Shown: piece after piece, positions 21,525 through 33,399 of the stretch | Layout: each line of letters starts with the position of its first letter | Numbering within the stretch: position 1 is the stretch's first letter | Translations under genes and position numbers: made by a program | The notes under the pieces: model-generated | Told to the model about the DNA's origin: nothing | The model's database searches: none | The model's input: the letters and a program-made list of their open reading frames with translations, nothing else | NCBI GenBank assembly: GCA_032719365.1 | Contig: CM064867.1 | Span: 64,354,136 to 64,418,135 of the forward strand | From: Prinsepia uniflora | Taxonomy: Eukaryota > Streptophyta > Magnoliopsida > Rosales > Rosaceae | DNA: 64,000 nt | Direction of reading: 5' to 3'

Positions 21525-24430
21525 TGTAACGCCCCGGAAATTCGGAAATGTAATTTTGTAACATAATGAATAAATGATGTTTTTACCCTTGTGAATAGTA
21601 CGGTCAATTTGTTGACTTTTTGAATGGTGAATCAAACGGACGTTGACCGATGACCGTGACGTAGTTCAGGACGTCATGAGTCCACAGACAGGTGGCACGC
21701 TCAATTCCGACGATCAGGGAAAAAGTTATGACGTTCGGAAGTTCAAGGGCATTTTCGTAATTTGGACGAAAATGGGGAAAAATGTTGACTTTTTGTTTGA
21801 CAACTAATTTTCACACGATTCGAGGACCGTTAGGTAGGTCTCGATGCCCTGAGTACAACGACATGCGGCACGTCGAAAACGGAGTTCGGATACGAACGTT
21901 ACGGGTCACGGAAGCCTAGGGGCAAAATGGTAATTTGTCGAACCAGGGGTAAAATGGTCTTTTAACCTTGATCAGACAATGACACCTATCCTTTGTCTTA
22001 TTCTTGCCTCAGAAAACATGGAATCGGGTCTTAGGGGAAAACGCAATCATATGGTTTTAGACATAATTCCCTAAATTGAGGTTTGTCCTAATCATATCAA
22101 ATTAACAACAGATAACACCAATTGTCTCAGCCTCATTGTTATTTGTGTAATTGAGAAACCGAATTGAGAGAAATCGAACTCGAGAGACTGAGAGGTGACG
22201 GGTGTACCCAGTTCGAAAATTCAGAAAAATCAAGGTAAATTCGAATTCAAATTTGTAAGCTAGGAGAAGGGAAATTGAGAATTGAATTACGCTTCTGGGA
22301 TCAAAACGAACATCTTTGCAACAAAAACAAACAGAAATCGTGTCGAATTGAGGAAGAACAGAAGCTGCCATGGCTGCCGAAAATCGAGCTTGAGTTCAGT
22401 TAATTAGAGGTACGATTTTATGAAATTGATCTTGTAGAAACGTTCCTTACACTCTCACGATGCTAACCATGTGAATTAATTGGAAAATCAGGGACGGAAT
22501 CGTGAAACCCGAATAGGAGACCCGTCGAAGTTCGATCGTGAGTCGTGAAGTTTTAGACCTTAATTGAGGTAATTAAACTCACAGAACTGAAATGAAGTTG
22601 GATTAGATGGGATCAGTTGAAAGAACGGATTGATTTGAGGTCGAATTCACTGAGATTGCATCGGGTTCTATCGCGGGTATTTCAACCCGTTTATTAGACA
22701 AACGGGTGAGAACGAAGCACTGTAGCAGTACTGTGCTACGCGCGTGGCTTTCACGCGCAGCCGCTTGCGGCGGCGCGTGACGGCGCGTGGAGGGGATTCC
22801 GGCAAAGTGTTCAACATGAAACTTGATGTTCTCGATGATACGAACCTATCCGCGTTGGTTTCGGGTCAATCGGATATGGTTTCAGCGTAGTTCCGAGTAC
22901 TCGAAACGTTTAAATTATATTAAAATAACATTATAAAATTACGACAATTAGGGGATTCTTATTTGAGGATCATATGATAGTCTAGTAACCTTAAATCACT
23001 TTGTTTGACAGGCTGGAATATTCCCGGGACGTCGGAGGAAAACGAACAGCTCGAGGCTGAACAATCGGGACGGTGTGTGTGAGTGGACTTTTGTTTTCTA
23101 ACCGTGATGCATGCATATATGATTTTAAATGCTTTATTATATGATTTTATATGTTTTGGCATGATGGATGTTTCATCTGGTGATTCTCGATTTTATGATT
23201 ATTATAGTATATTTTGGCACGAGTTTCGAGAAATGACAAAGTTGATGTTTTGGGCGTGGTCCCGGATTGAAAATGATTAAAAATGACATTTTGCTCGGAT
23301 TATGAGTTAGTGATTGATTTTATGGATTTACGTGATCGTGGTAACTCGGGTTTATGGTTGTGCACGGATTTACGTGAAAATGATATTTTGGGCTTGTGAC
23401 CTAAGTGAATAGTGATTTTCACTCAAATTTGGAATCACATGTGATTATGATTAAATTCATGATTTTGATTATAAAGTGAATTTTGGACATTGTGTTATGA
23501 TGATTTTGTGGAAGTTGAATTGTGAAAGCTATGTCTCGGGCATAGACCCTATTGAAATGTTTTGACTTGATTTGAGACATAAATAATTTTAAAATGAGAT
23601 TACTGGTTTTGGGTGACCTGTTCCACATATACCATCCTCTGTGATTTGATAGTCTCCTCCGGACGTCGTAGATCCTGGAGTAGTCACGACCACTGCCTGG
23701 AGATGAGCAGCTCCTAGGGAGGCTCACTCGCAGGAGCGTGGGATTATGATGATATCCTTTAGACGTCGTTGATCCTAGAGTTGATATCCCCCTAGACGTC
23801 GTAGATCCTGGGGGATGTACTCGGACGTGAGACACCGAGTTGCACGCGTTGCATTGATATCGTGACGGGTTTATGGATAATGTGATTGGATATTGAGGAT
23901 TGGTGGTATTATGATTTATTGATATTTGTGTCCAGAGACTTTGGAAAATGATGCTTTATATCATGAATTGATTTCATATTATTACTCATGTTTTCTGTTA
24001 TGCATGCACATTTGTGAAAAATGGAGGGTAAGAAATGTGTTTTGGTAAATGTACTTATCAAACTTTATTTTTTTCCACTCACACCTTTACTGTTTTATGC
24101 ACCCTCCAGGCCAGTGCACAGGTACGAGGGCTAGAAACGAGGCAAGCGAGGCAAAAGAATAAATAGACCGTTGCGCACTCAGACACTCTACAGAGTAGGA
24201 ATTTGATCCCTATCTGTAATAGTACCTATGCTCTGTATTGTCTTTGACTAGTCAAACTTGTGACGTCATTGGTCTGTAAAACTTAACTATCCCTTGTCTG
24301 ACAATGTTTTCGGGATTTGTTGTGTGGTGCATGTATATAAGTTTTGTTACTTTCGCTAATTTTTAGTTATTGTCAGACGGGAGCAGGATTCATCACGACT
24401 ATCGAGTGATAATCGGGATGGGTCTTGTCA
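21525..24430 (+). repeat. Tekay-like 3' LTR
   Basis: This 2906-base partner of 14064-16945 has the same ends and modules. It retains a roughly 24-base segment near 21572-21597 that the 5' LTR has lost. CGGTG follows at 24431-24435. Confidence 0.93.
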
Positions 24431-24435
24431 CGGTG

Positions 24436-25547
24436 CCTTCGCCTCGGCACCCCTCTTCCACCACCTCTTGGCACCGTCGTTCTCCGACACATCAACTGCG
24501 GGGTGAGATTTCCTTTATTGAGCCTCCAGTAGCCTCCGAAGATTCTCCCACGCTTGTTCCAACCCACCGATGATCGGCCGTTTCATGCCAACCACGAGGC
24601 TCTTTTCAGGGCTAGGGGTTCGATGACCACTTGGCTGCCGATCAGACCGGGAGCCGCTCACTTGGCAGGCCCGCTGCTTCCCAGTCAGTTGGACCTCTAG
24701 CCGATTGAGTTTTGGCTGCGTGTCTTGCCAATCAACACTTGGTTGGGCCTCTTGATCACCCTTTCCGGGGGCCTAAGGTTTTTGGGCCATGAACATGTGC
24801 TTGTAACACCCTCTTTGGGCCGACCCATCCTCCTTTGGATTGCTTTCCGATTTGGCCACCTTCTCTTGCTCAGTAATCTAGGTGTACTTGTTGATTGCTT
24901 TGCTCAATTTATTCGCAACTGTCTTCTCAACGAATGGTTGAACTACACAAACATAAACAAAAGTCATTGCCAATCAGTAGACACAACCTATGCCAGTTAG
25001 AACTAATCCAACAAACTAAACTTACTTGGAGGTTTGATTAGGCTGGCGGTGAGTAGGTGGTCTGGCAGTCTAAGCACACACTGGGTTCATTTCAAGTCAC
25101 TAAGCTTAAGTCAAAAAAGGTCACATGCTTTCTCCTCCTCGATAGTGATGGTGCGTTTGGAAGGTCCTGTACAACAAAGAAGCAATCAGTTTCCCATTTG
25201 ATTAGTGTCATGATCTAGTACATAAAAAAGATCTAAGTTACTCGGCAAGCCCACAACCTCTAGGGCCCCAACAGTCAGCAACATTGATGCCTCTAACTCT
25301 TTTGGGAGGTCGGTACAACCATGATGAAGGACTTGCGTGCCGACTTATGCAGGAATTCCATCTGCACCCACCTTGGGCCATATATTTGCTTTTTAAATTG
25401 GTAGAGATGGCAAAGTTGGCCTCAAGTTGGCTCTAGTAGGTTTCCCAGTTAGAAGACCATGTAGACGCTGACTAGTATGTTCCACGTATGCATGTTAAGC
25501 CGGTCAATCACAATTGTTGCCCGCACCAGCATATCTTGTAAGCTTCG

Positions 25548-25588
<41 letters not shown>

Positions 25589-25699
25589 CGCTCGGCTTTT
25601 TGGACCATGGCAGCAAGGTCATCTCTAGCTCGCAGTACTTGTCCAAGTCTGCATGCCGAATGGTGTTGGCCTTGTAGTACACGGTGTACTTGGACCTCT
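24436..25699 (-). pseudogene. Tat antisense ORF, N-terminal part
   Basis: The - strand keeps a long coding-like frame over about 24440-24920, broken only by isolated stops: TEQEKVAKSESNPKEDGSAQ, then QLTGKQRACQVSGSRSD and MKRPIIGGLEQAWENLRRLL, leading to GAEAKAP at the target site. Further upstream the text is less clear. At 25588-25699 the - strand reads SKYTVYYKANTIRHADLDKY...LLPWSKKPSD and is interrupted by the poly-C/poly-G run. The gene is truncated at 25699, where an unrelated LTR begins. The function is unknown. Confidence 0.5.
25550..25587. repeat. Poly-G tract (38 G)
   Basis: A pure homopolymer of 38 G on the + strand interrupts the antisense reading frame. It would encode poly-Pro on -. 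The length may be affected by sequencing or assembly error. Confidence 0.85.
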
Positions 25700-26193
25700 T
25701 GACAGGACCCATCCCGATCCCCCTGGGGCCACCAGGGGATGTGCCTTGCTCCCGTCTAACAATAACTCTAAAATACCGAAATTACCCTTAACGGGCTTAA
25801 AGTTTTTCGAATTAAATAAATAAAGTCAAACATATGAGTTTAGAGTTCAATATTACCAGACCAGGGATAGTAGAAATACAAAATACGAGCACAAATGTCA
25901 AGTTACAAGACGGTGGTCAACCTACCCAACAGGGTGTACAGGTGCGCAATAATGACTAATTACGAAAATGCCCTTGAACTTCCGAATGTCATAACTTCCT
26001 CCTCAAATGTCGGAATCAGGCGTGCCACATGTCTATGAACTCGTGACGTCCAGAAGTACGTCACAGTCATCAGTCAAAGTCCGTTTAACCACCCGAGCAA
26101 AAAGTCAACCATTCGCCCATTATCTCGGGGCAAAATCGTCATTTTCTTCAAATTTTCCAAATTTTCCCTTTTTCGAAGGTCCGGGTCGTTACA
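25700..26193 (-). mobile_element. Short solo LTR of the N family
   Basis: This block runs from TGACAGGACCCATCCC to CCGGGTCGTTACA on the + strand, which are the reversed ends of the N-family LTR. It contains the GTGCCACATGTCTATGAACTC and CGTGACGTC...ACGTCACAG module. No matching target duplication is seen (CCTCT left, TCAGA right), so its left or right junction has probably been altered. Confidence 0.6.
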
Positions 26194-26352
26194 TCAGACC
26201 ACCCGGGTCAAAAGTCAACTTTTTGTCCTCTTTTAGGGACAAAATCGTAATTTCGCCATGAACGTTCGATAGTCCTTGATTAACCATCAATTAGCCTTGC
26301 TCATCCGTAATTAACTCTTAATTAATCCTGAAATTAGGGAGGGGTCGTTACA
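26194..26352 (-). repeat. N1 3' LTR remnant
   Basis: This 159-base piece is similar to the end of the LTR at 31747-31905 (GGTCAAAAGT...AATTAGCCTTGCTCATCCG...GGTCGTTACA). It is followed on + by the reversed polypurine tract (AACTTCCCTCCTTAAAG). The remainder of the LTR has been lost. Confidence 0.6.
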
Positions 26353-29009
26353 AACTTCCCTCCTTAAAGAATTTCTTCCTTGAAATTCCAACCGACCCAA
26401 TTCCACAGCCAAACTGTGGAATCCAATCATGTCCCCCTACTCGGGCACTCTCATGTAAAAGTACACGTCCGTCACAACCCCCATACTCGTCGATACGCAC
26501 TGTCATCGGAGCTTCCAAAGCTCCAACTCAACTCTCGAGAAATTAGTTGTCGACGCATAAGTCTCACTCGAGACGTCGACACTCATCGATCTCACCTGTC
26601 ACTCACTTCGACAGGTTAGATACACTAGGTTTTCATCCAAATGGCTTTTTAGCATGATGACCTTTCTTATCTAACAATCGAGCTGACATCCTGTTCAGCG
26701 TCCGATCCGGCAATCATCCTCAATGCTCCTACTAAGCGATATCTCATCCTCTATCACCAAACGATCTGCAACCGTAATCCACTTGACACTATAGGTCACA
26801 ATCATCGTGGCCAGCTGGCAACTCCCGGCTCCACTGTGCCTTCGTTGCGCTACTCTGATCTCGAGCAAGCACCATCTGGTGCCACCAAGCACCATCTTCT
26901 AATGAGCAGAAAATGAGAAGTCCCCTTCATTGACTTCGGAATAACCATCATCCATCTGGAATCAAGCACGCTTCTCTATGTCTCAATCACAACCTCTCTT
27001 GATTCCAAAGTTCCAACCATGTTGGAATCATATCCATCTCTTCCAACCAATAGTAACTGTTGATAACTATTGTAGTGACCCCTTATATTTCTAACAATCA
27101 TATTTCTCCTCAAACAAAATTATATGCAACTCAGGAGATATGGTCAACCGCAATCAACCAAAATAAACTCCAAATGGACTCTCAAGTCCTCAACTCATCC
27201 GGACAACATCCACCTATGTGTCCCTTAAACCGTCCAATTACCACTTGATTATCTCCATCACATATGTCCTCTCAAATACTGTTGGGGAGAGTCCCAACAT
27301 ATCTCAACCACTACTGGATTCTATCCATTCCACCTTATCCCAGATCTCGCAGTAGAATCTCAAGTCTAACAATCCTATCGACAGTCTAGTCCGAAGCTCT
27401 CACTAACCAAACGAAAAAAGAAAAGTTACCTCTTCCGACTCAGAGTATTCTTTGATAATTACTGTAATGCTTAATCCTTTTCTTCCAAACTAGACACTTA
27501 CATTGATTCTCTTCGGCTTCTTCTATCACCATCATCTTCGGCATACTGGTTCGCACGTTCCAACCATTATGGGGTCAATTTCCAGCACCGAACACTCGTG
27601 TCATCCGTCCAAAATGAGCTAGGGTACATATCACCAATCCAGGTATACCTCGTGCATTGTACGGAGCCACTCGGGATCCTCTCCGTCCCGCTCAGTGCCT
27701 ACCGAACTCATATGTTTGCCGCCCTAGGGCACGTCTACCATACTAGTCGCAAACTAAGCCCTCACTGGCATCACATCACTTAGACACACACAGTGTCATT
27801 CGAAACTATCCAATCACTATTGGATTCCATTCAAATCATCTCTGGAATCTCCCACTCATCTCAGTCACTTCCGCAGAGGTAGAGTGGCACATTCGCCAAC
27901 ACTCAAAACTCAACATCTCCCTCTGTGTCACCCACATGCCTCCGCATCCTCGTCATGATTGAGGAATCTCCATCGTCCCAGTAGTCACGGTAACACGAGC
28001 TTATCCACTCGATAGGACTCATCCACGTCTATCAATAGCGGCGTCGGTCACCACCACGTGCAGACTAGTCCCAAAAACATTCTGCCATCGAAACACCGCA
28101 CTCATGCGGTCCCCTCATTGCAGGTACCAACTGCTTAACAAATAGCATCCACCGATCGGTCCTTCCTCGAGAACCAATCTACATGTACCACACTCTTGGT
28201 AACTTGTCCAATCAATCACACACTGGGGTTATCACAAACCTGGCTGCTCACTGCAGCACATCTATACTAATAGATCCATCGTTTTTGACTCCGAAAAATA
28301 ATTGTAACATGGGCTTAACTGGTACACAACCACCCAGTAACCACAATCCACGGACCTCGTCCTCTCGTAACTCTACGACCTCTAGCCGTTGCGCCCACAA
28401 GAATCTTGGCTCTCCTCAGTGTCTAACACTGCTCAACCACGGCATGTCATACCAACCCACATGACAACTATGTCGTGGCATTCTTTTCCAGTAAACATCC
28501 TTCTGGGATTCGAGACACTGAAACATGGCCTCTCATGCCAAATACGATCAGTCTCAACTAGGGACAACCAGGGTCATCGTGTACTTGACTACTCCTAGCA
28601 CCATAATCTCTAGTTTTGCAATCCTATCGTGGATGACCCTAACATCCGACCTCCACTGATTCCACTTCGCCCCAATCCATATCCGACATGGTCGCCCAAC
28701 GGTCCCGACTCTCAGGTCGTCATACTGTGTCTATTGGTACACTCGATTCTATCCACCAGTAACACTACGGCTCCAAGCCGTTGGATTCACATACACATCG
28801 ATCCTACTCGGGATCCAACCTCACTACCACTCGGCATCCTGTGCCAATCGAACCCTAAATCATTGCACCTCGTGTAAAACACATCCTAACTAGGGTTTGA
28901 TTGCACCGAATCCTCATACTCTTACCCTAAGTATCAGGTTGATGACGGGCTATTAACACTGCAGAGGCATCACATCCAACACTTGCGCGACACTCTAAGA
29001 GCAACCTAT
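26353..29009 (-). mobile_element. N1 internal region, non-coding
   Basis: The 2.66 kb between the LTR remnant and the primer binding site holds no recognisable retrotransposon protein in any frame. Reading frames are short (under about 95 codons) and low in family signal. C- and A-rich on the + strand, it resembles the internal DNA of N2 and N3. The element is non-autonomous. Confidence 0.65.
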
Positions 29010-29021
29010 GCTCTGATACCA
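29010..29021 (-). other. N1 primer binding site (tRNA-Met)
   Basis: GCTCTGATACCA on + is the reverse of TGGTATCAGAGC. It is two bases from the LTR. Confidence 0.85.
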
Positions 29022-29023
29022 CT

Positions 29024-31905
29024 TGTCAAGACCCGTCCCAATCCACCAGGATTATCGTGGGACGTTCCTGCTCCCATCTGACACAGCGTGATAGACCAGG
29101 GATAAACTCGACCTCTGCTTGGGGTTAACCAGAGTACGCCAGGATCAGTGGTGTCATGTGATGTCTCGATCTCTGCATTAGCCCACATCCGCGATCAACC
29201 TAAAGGGTATTAAAACCATAACAGCTGTGAGTGGACAAAACAACTCTTTATAAAAACACATTTATATCAAAATACATTTATACTTTTCACGTAAAATCAT
29301 GCATGCATCATAAAACCACTTTACTTCAAATCCTTTCTCGGAAGCAAGACGTATTGCTTCCCAAATCGAAACACAGTGAAAACTGCTTCTCGATCGAAGC
29401 CATCATCTCAGTAGGGTCTCAGCCCAAATCATAAAACATGTAGGATCTCTTCCCAAAACATAGAACACGTGGGAACACATCCCATCCTCATTTTAGCGTC
29501 GTCGTGAACACATCACTCGTCGCGACCATCTCTAGATCTTCAGGAACACATCACCGATCGATCTCGTCGCCGTGCAAGTAGCACTCGTCGCGACCATTTC
29601 TAGATCATTAGGAACGCATCGCCGATCGTTCTCATCGCCATGAACATAGAACTCATCGCGACTATCTCTAGATCAACGGAACACATTGCTGATAGATCTC
29701 GTCGCCACGCATGTAGTACTTGCCGCAACCATTTTCAGATCATCGGGAACACATCACAGATCGATCTCGTCGCCGCGCACATAACACTCATCGCGACTAT
29801 ATCTAGATCATCGGTAACACATCACTGATCGATCTCGTCGCTGTGCACATAGCATTCATTGCGACTACGACTATGACCTGAAAATCATCAATGGGCCAAT
29901 ATGCCCCGAAATACCACCAAATGGTTTATATCCCAAAAACCAGTGTCGAACGACACTTCATATTCCAGGATTCCTCGAATCCTATCAAATCCACAACTGG
30001 GTCTCAAGCTCGAAATACCTTTCGTAAAACTCATAACTAGGTCTCTGCCCGACTTAACGCGCATTTGACTGTACTCTAAGTCAAACCTCAATTCAACTGG
30101 GCCATATACCCGAAAGATATTTCCAAAGCTGAAAACCAATTATCGTTTCCAAAACACTTTCAAATCATAGTTTAACTGGGACTCATGCCTGAATCTCGAT
30201 TTCACGCATCTCCGTGAAATCTTCCAATACCGTAAATCAGTTCCTCGGTTTCATGCCTCTCTGTGAAACCTCGAAATCATAAACAACACAAGCACGTAGC
30301 ATACACGGCCGAAGCCCAAATATCATATAAAATAGGAATCTCGAACTATGTGCACTCACGCATTTTAAATCATATGCACTTATGGCATCTCAAAAAATGT
30401 TCATAAACACATATAGAACAGTTATGCATGCATCATATTTAGAAATTAAGGTCAACTCACAGACCGTCCAAGATGCGCCTCGATACGCTCGTCGTAAGCC
30501 CTTTTCGGGCCAATCACCATCACCGGGATTCCCAACCCTGCCAAATCATACTAGAGGGTTACTAACTACCTTAATAACCTCTCATTAAACCCCCTATTTT
30601 TCGGGATTTTTATCATATTTTAAACTCAATCATAAACCTTCGGACGCCCCAAACTATATTGAAACAGTGTCCGATCGACTCAAAACCAGTCCCAAAATGT
30701 TCGTTAAATCGAATAGATGATTTCGAATGGTAAACACTTGGCCAAAAAGTACCCCACGCGCCGCCATGCGCAGCCTAAAGGCCCTGCGCATGGGCTTCAC
30801 GCGCCGGCTACAGGGTCATCCCCTTCCTCGCAACAGACCGGTTCGGATGGTTCACTGGTTCGGTGGGTCCAACTAGACCGGCGTGGCTAGTTCACTTCCA
30901 TATCTTCTCATTTTTTTTCATCCTTTTTCTTCCTTCTTTCCACCAATCTTCTCCAATCTATCCTAGGAATTTTTTTATGCAATCAAATTAATGAAAACAA
31001 TCCTAAAATCCCTTGGTTCAATAAACCATTTTAAGCCCAATTGTTCATCCCATGATTTGGGAATTTCCAAGGCCTAAAACTCAATCCTAAGGGTTCCATT
31101 AAGCTCATAGGATCCTAAGAAAGAGATTTAGGGAATTATTTTAGGTTTACCATCCCAGAAATCGAATTCGGTGGCTACCCATCAAAAACTGCTCACGACC
31201 ATCATCTGGGCTGCTCAACCGTCCTCAACTACCATTCCTGATCCCACGCGACTCGTACAACCCCCACAAATGTTCTCAAATCATCAGAACCCATACAAAA
31301 CGTCCAAATCCCAAAACCCACAATTTGAAATATAAAAGGTTATGGGTTTACCTTTTGCCGTGACTCCACCGTCGCCCACAGCGATCCTGGTCGTCCTACC
31401 ATCGTCATCACGTCCTCAGCCTCACTCTCTTGGCCTCAACTGAAATGAAAGGGGAAGGGTTTGGTTTTTGGTGTTCATAGGGTTTGGTTGGATGAAACAG
31501 TTGAAGGTAAGGGGATATGCATGTATCTGTGTTAGGTGAGCAATGAATGGGTGACACTTTTCACTCATCCATTGGGCCTGATACAAATATCTTGGTCCCA
31601 CTTCAGAAAAAAGTACACATGTCTCGTGATTTGTGCAATAGTTCCTCGGAACTTCCGTGACCCGTAACTTTCCCTTCGAACGTCTGATTTCGACGTGCCA
31701 CATGTCTATGAACTCGTATCGACCCGATCTACGTAACGGTCCACGACCCTCGTGCGTCGTACCTCCCAGGTCAAAAGTTAACTTTTTACCCTCGTTTAGG
31801 GGTAAAATTTTAATTTTGCCCTGAACGTCTGATAATCCTCGATTAGCCTTGCTCATCCGTAATTAACTCTTAATTATTCCTTAAAATTAGGGACGGGTCG
31901 TTACA
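29024..31905 (-). repeat. N1 5' LTR
   Basis: This 2882-base LTR in - orientation runs from TGTCAAGACCCGTCCC to GGGACGGGTCGTTACA on +. It contains about five 68-base tandem units (29513-29865), a GC-rich block near 30752-30820 and the conserved CAACTCACAGACC and TTTAGGTTGATCG (on -) motifs. No matching target duplication is found around the N1 locus. Confidence 0.8.
29513..29865. repeat. 68-bp tandem repeat in N1 LTR
   Basis: About five diverged copies of a unit of roughly 68 bases. Each contains CTCGTCGCGACCAT, CTAGATC and ACACATCACCGATCGATCTC with substitutions. Confidence 0.75.
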
Positions 31906-33260
31906 GTCCAAGAGAAAAGCTCCCTCAGAGTTCCATCTTTCAAAGGTGGGGGATATCCAGAATAAGCAAAAGCAACCAACCTGTTAACAGAAGAAAGAAC
32001 AAGGTATCCAAAAAGATCTCAAGGGCCAAAAATCCCTTTTTTTTCAAGTTGACATAACGTTAGCAAAGAAGGCCATCATCTTGAAGAGAAGGTGGCATAT
32101 GGCTGGAAAAAATGGAAAACTAATGAAGGAACTATTGCAATTGAAAAATGCATGCTTCATAGACAATAGGGGCCTACAGATGTGCCTAGAGGAGTTTCGG
32201 GGCAACCCGACCAGTGACAAAGAGGGAGTCGATGAGTCCTCCTGAGGAAAATTGGAGAAAGAAGAAGAATGAGGTTAACCATTAGAGGACCATATGCTAC
32301 TACAACTCTATAGTTGAGATTTCTGTTTGAGCAAGGAGAAAGAATGTGTTTGGTAACTTCACAGATGATGACTTGCCAAGAAAGTTGTTCAAAGATGATC
32401 ACATCCTAATAATGGAAAAAGATTCAAACTAGGACACCCATCAAAAGGGACTATTAAAGTATGACTGAAGAAGAACTAAACGATTTCGGGAAAGACTTGT
32501 TAGAGGTCATGTAAATGGAAAGGTTGCTTGATGATGAGCAACAAAATGCTCACAATGAGATGAACCTATGAACCATCACAATTAATGATCGAGATCCCAA
32601 GCAAGGTTTCATTTCGGAATCCACGTGATTCTCACCAAGGATATGACAGATCGCTTGCGGTCCATCTTAATCACTGCATACTTGGAAGGGATCTCAATTA
32701 GCAAGGTCATGATTGATGGAGGAGCTTCCATCAATGGCTTGGTAGGAGTTTAGGAATGTTTTTCGACAACAACAATAATTTCCAACTTCACTGGGGCCAT
32801 CATTAAGACTTTTGGGGTTTTACTTTTGAAGATCATGGTTACTTCTGGAAGGTTAATGCTGGCCTTCTTTATGATTTATAGCACTGCCAACTACAACGTG
32901 TTATTGAGAAGGGACTGGATTCACAAGAGCATGTGTATGTCGTCAGCTCTCCACTAGAAAATCGCCATATGGAATCCCAACGAGACTACCTTCGAAGATG
33001 GTCATTGTGATGCCATCCTAGCGGATATGAAGCCTTTTATGGATAATCCCACTGTGTATGAAACTAGTTTCTACAATCCCGACCTAGGAAGCATCAGGTT
33101 GATCGAGAAAGGAATGAATAGTCAACCCACCAAGATCAATGCATATAACTAGTAAATCATGAGCTCTTATCACTTGAAGATAAAGAAACCTTGAACAAGG
33201 GGATGGCTAAAAGGGGATGAAAGCCAACAAACGGATAAAAGGGCCAAATCTGAAAGGCTC
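31906..33260 (+). pseudogene. Fragment of another gypsy gag/protease region
   Basis: On + a protease-like domain is readable: LITAYLEGISISKVMIDGGA (about 32660-32725). After a stop it continues with FMIYSTANYNVLLRRDWIHK (about 32865-32925) and downstream text IWNPNETTFEDGHCDAIL. The YN-LL-RDWIH phrase is a hallmark of plant gypsy retropepsins. The upstream 0.7 kb looks like decayed gag linker. This is not the protease at 6985, so it is a separate element. No LTR of its own was found. Confidence 0.6.
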
Positions 33261-33399
33261 AGCGTTACAAAAAGCTCAAAAATAAGATTTCGGCCTAAAA
33301 GGAGAGGTCACCGGTTCACATGGTGAGGTTTCCCAACAACCCTGCCCACAAAGCCTTGGTCGAACCCATCCTTATAGTTAGAGTATAGTAGGTCCAACA

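Larger units (their letters stand above)
14064..24430 (+). mobile_element. Complete Tekay/Del-like chromovirus
   Basis: This 10,367-base Ty3/gypsy element has LTRs at 14064-16945 and 21525-24430, a tRNA-Met primer binding site at 16949, a polypurine tract just before 21525, and gag-PR-RT-RH-INT in that order with a chromodomain-like end. It is nested inside the Tat element with a five-base target duplication. The LTRs are highly similar. The clearest difference is a roughly 24-base stretch near 21572-21597 that is absent from the 5' LTR. In-frame stops at 17401, 17770, 18460, 19360 and 20140, plus a frameshift near 20768, make it non-autonomous today. Confidence 0.93.

Noticed and set aside
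25449..25712. Poly-Pro protein on - (and poly-Gly frames on +)
   Set aside because: The homopolymer frames exist only because of the 38-G run. The flanking - strand text belongs to the decayed Tat antisense gene.
31422..31856. 144-codon frame on - in the N1 LTR
   Set aside because: It is within LTR sequence that aligns to other LTRs with shifts and stops, so it is non-coding.
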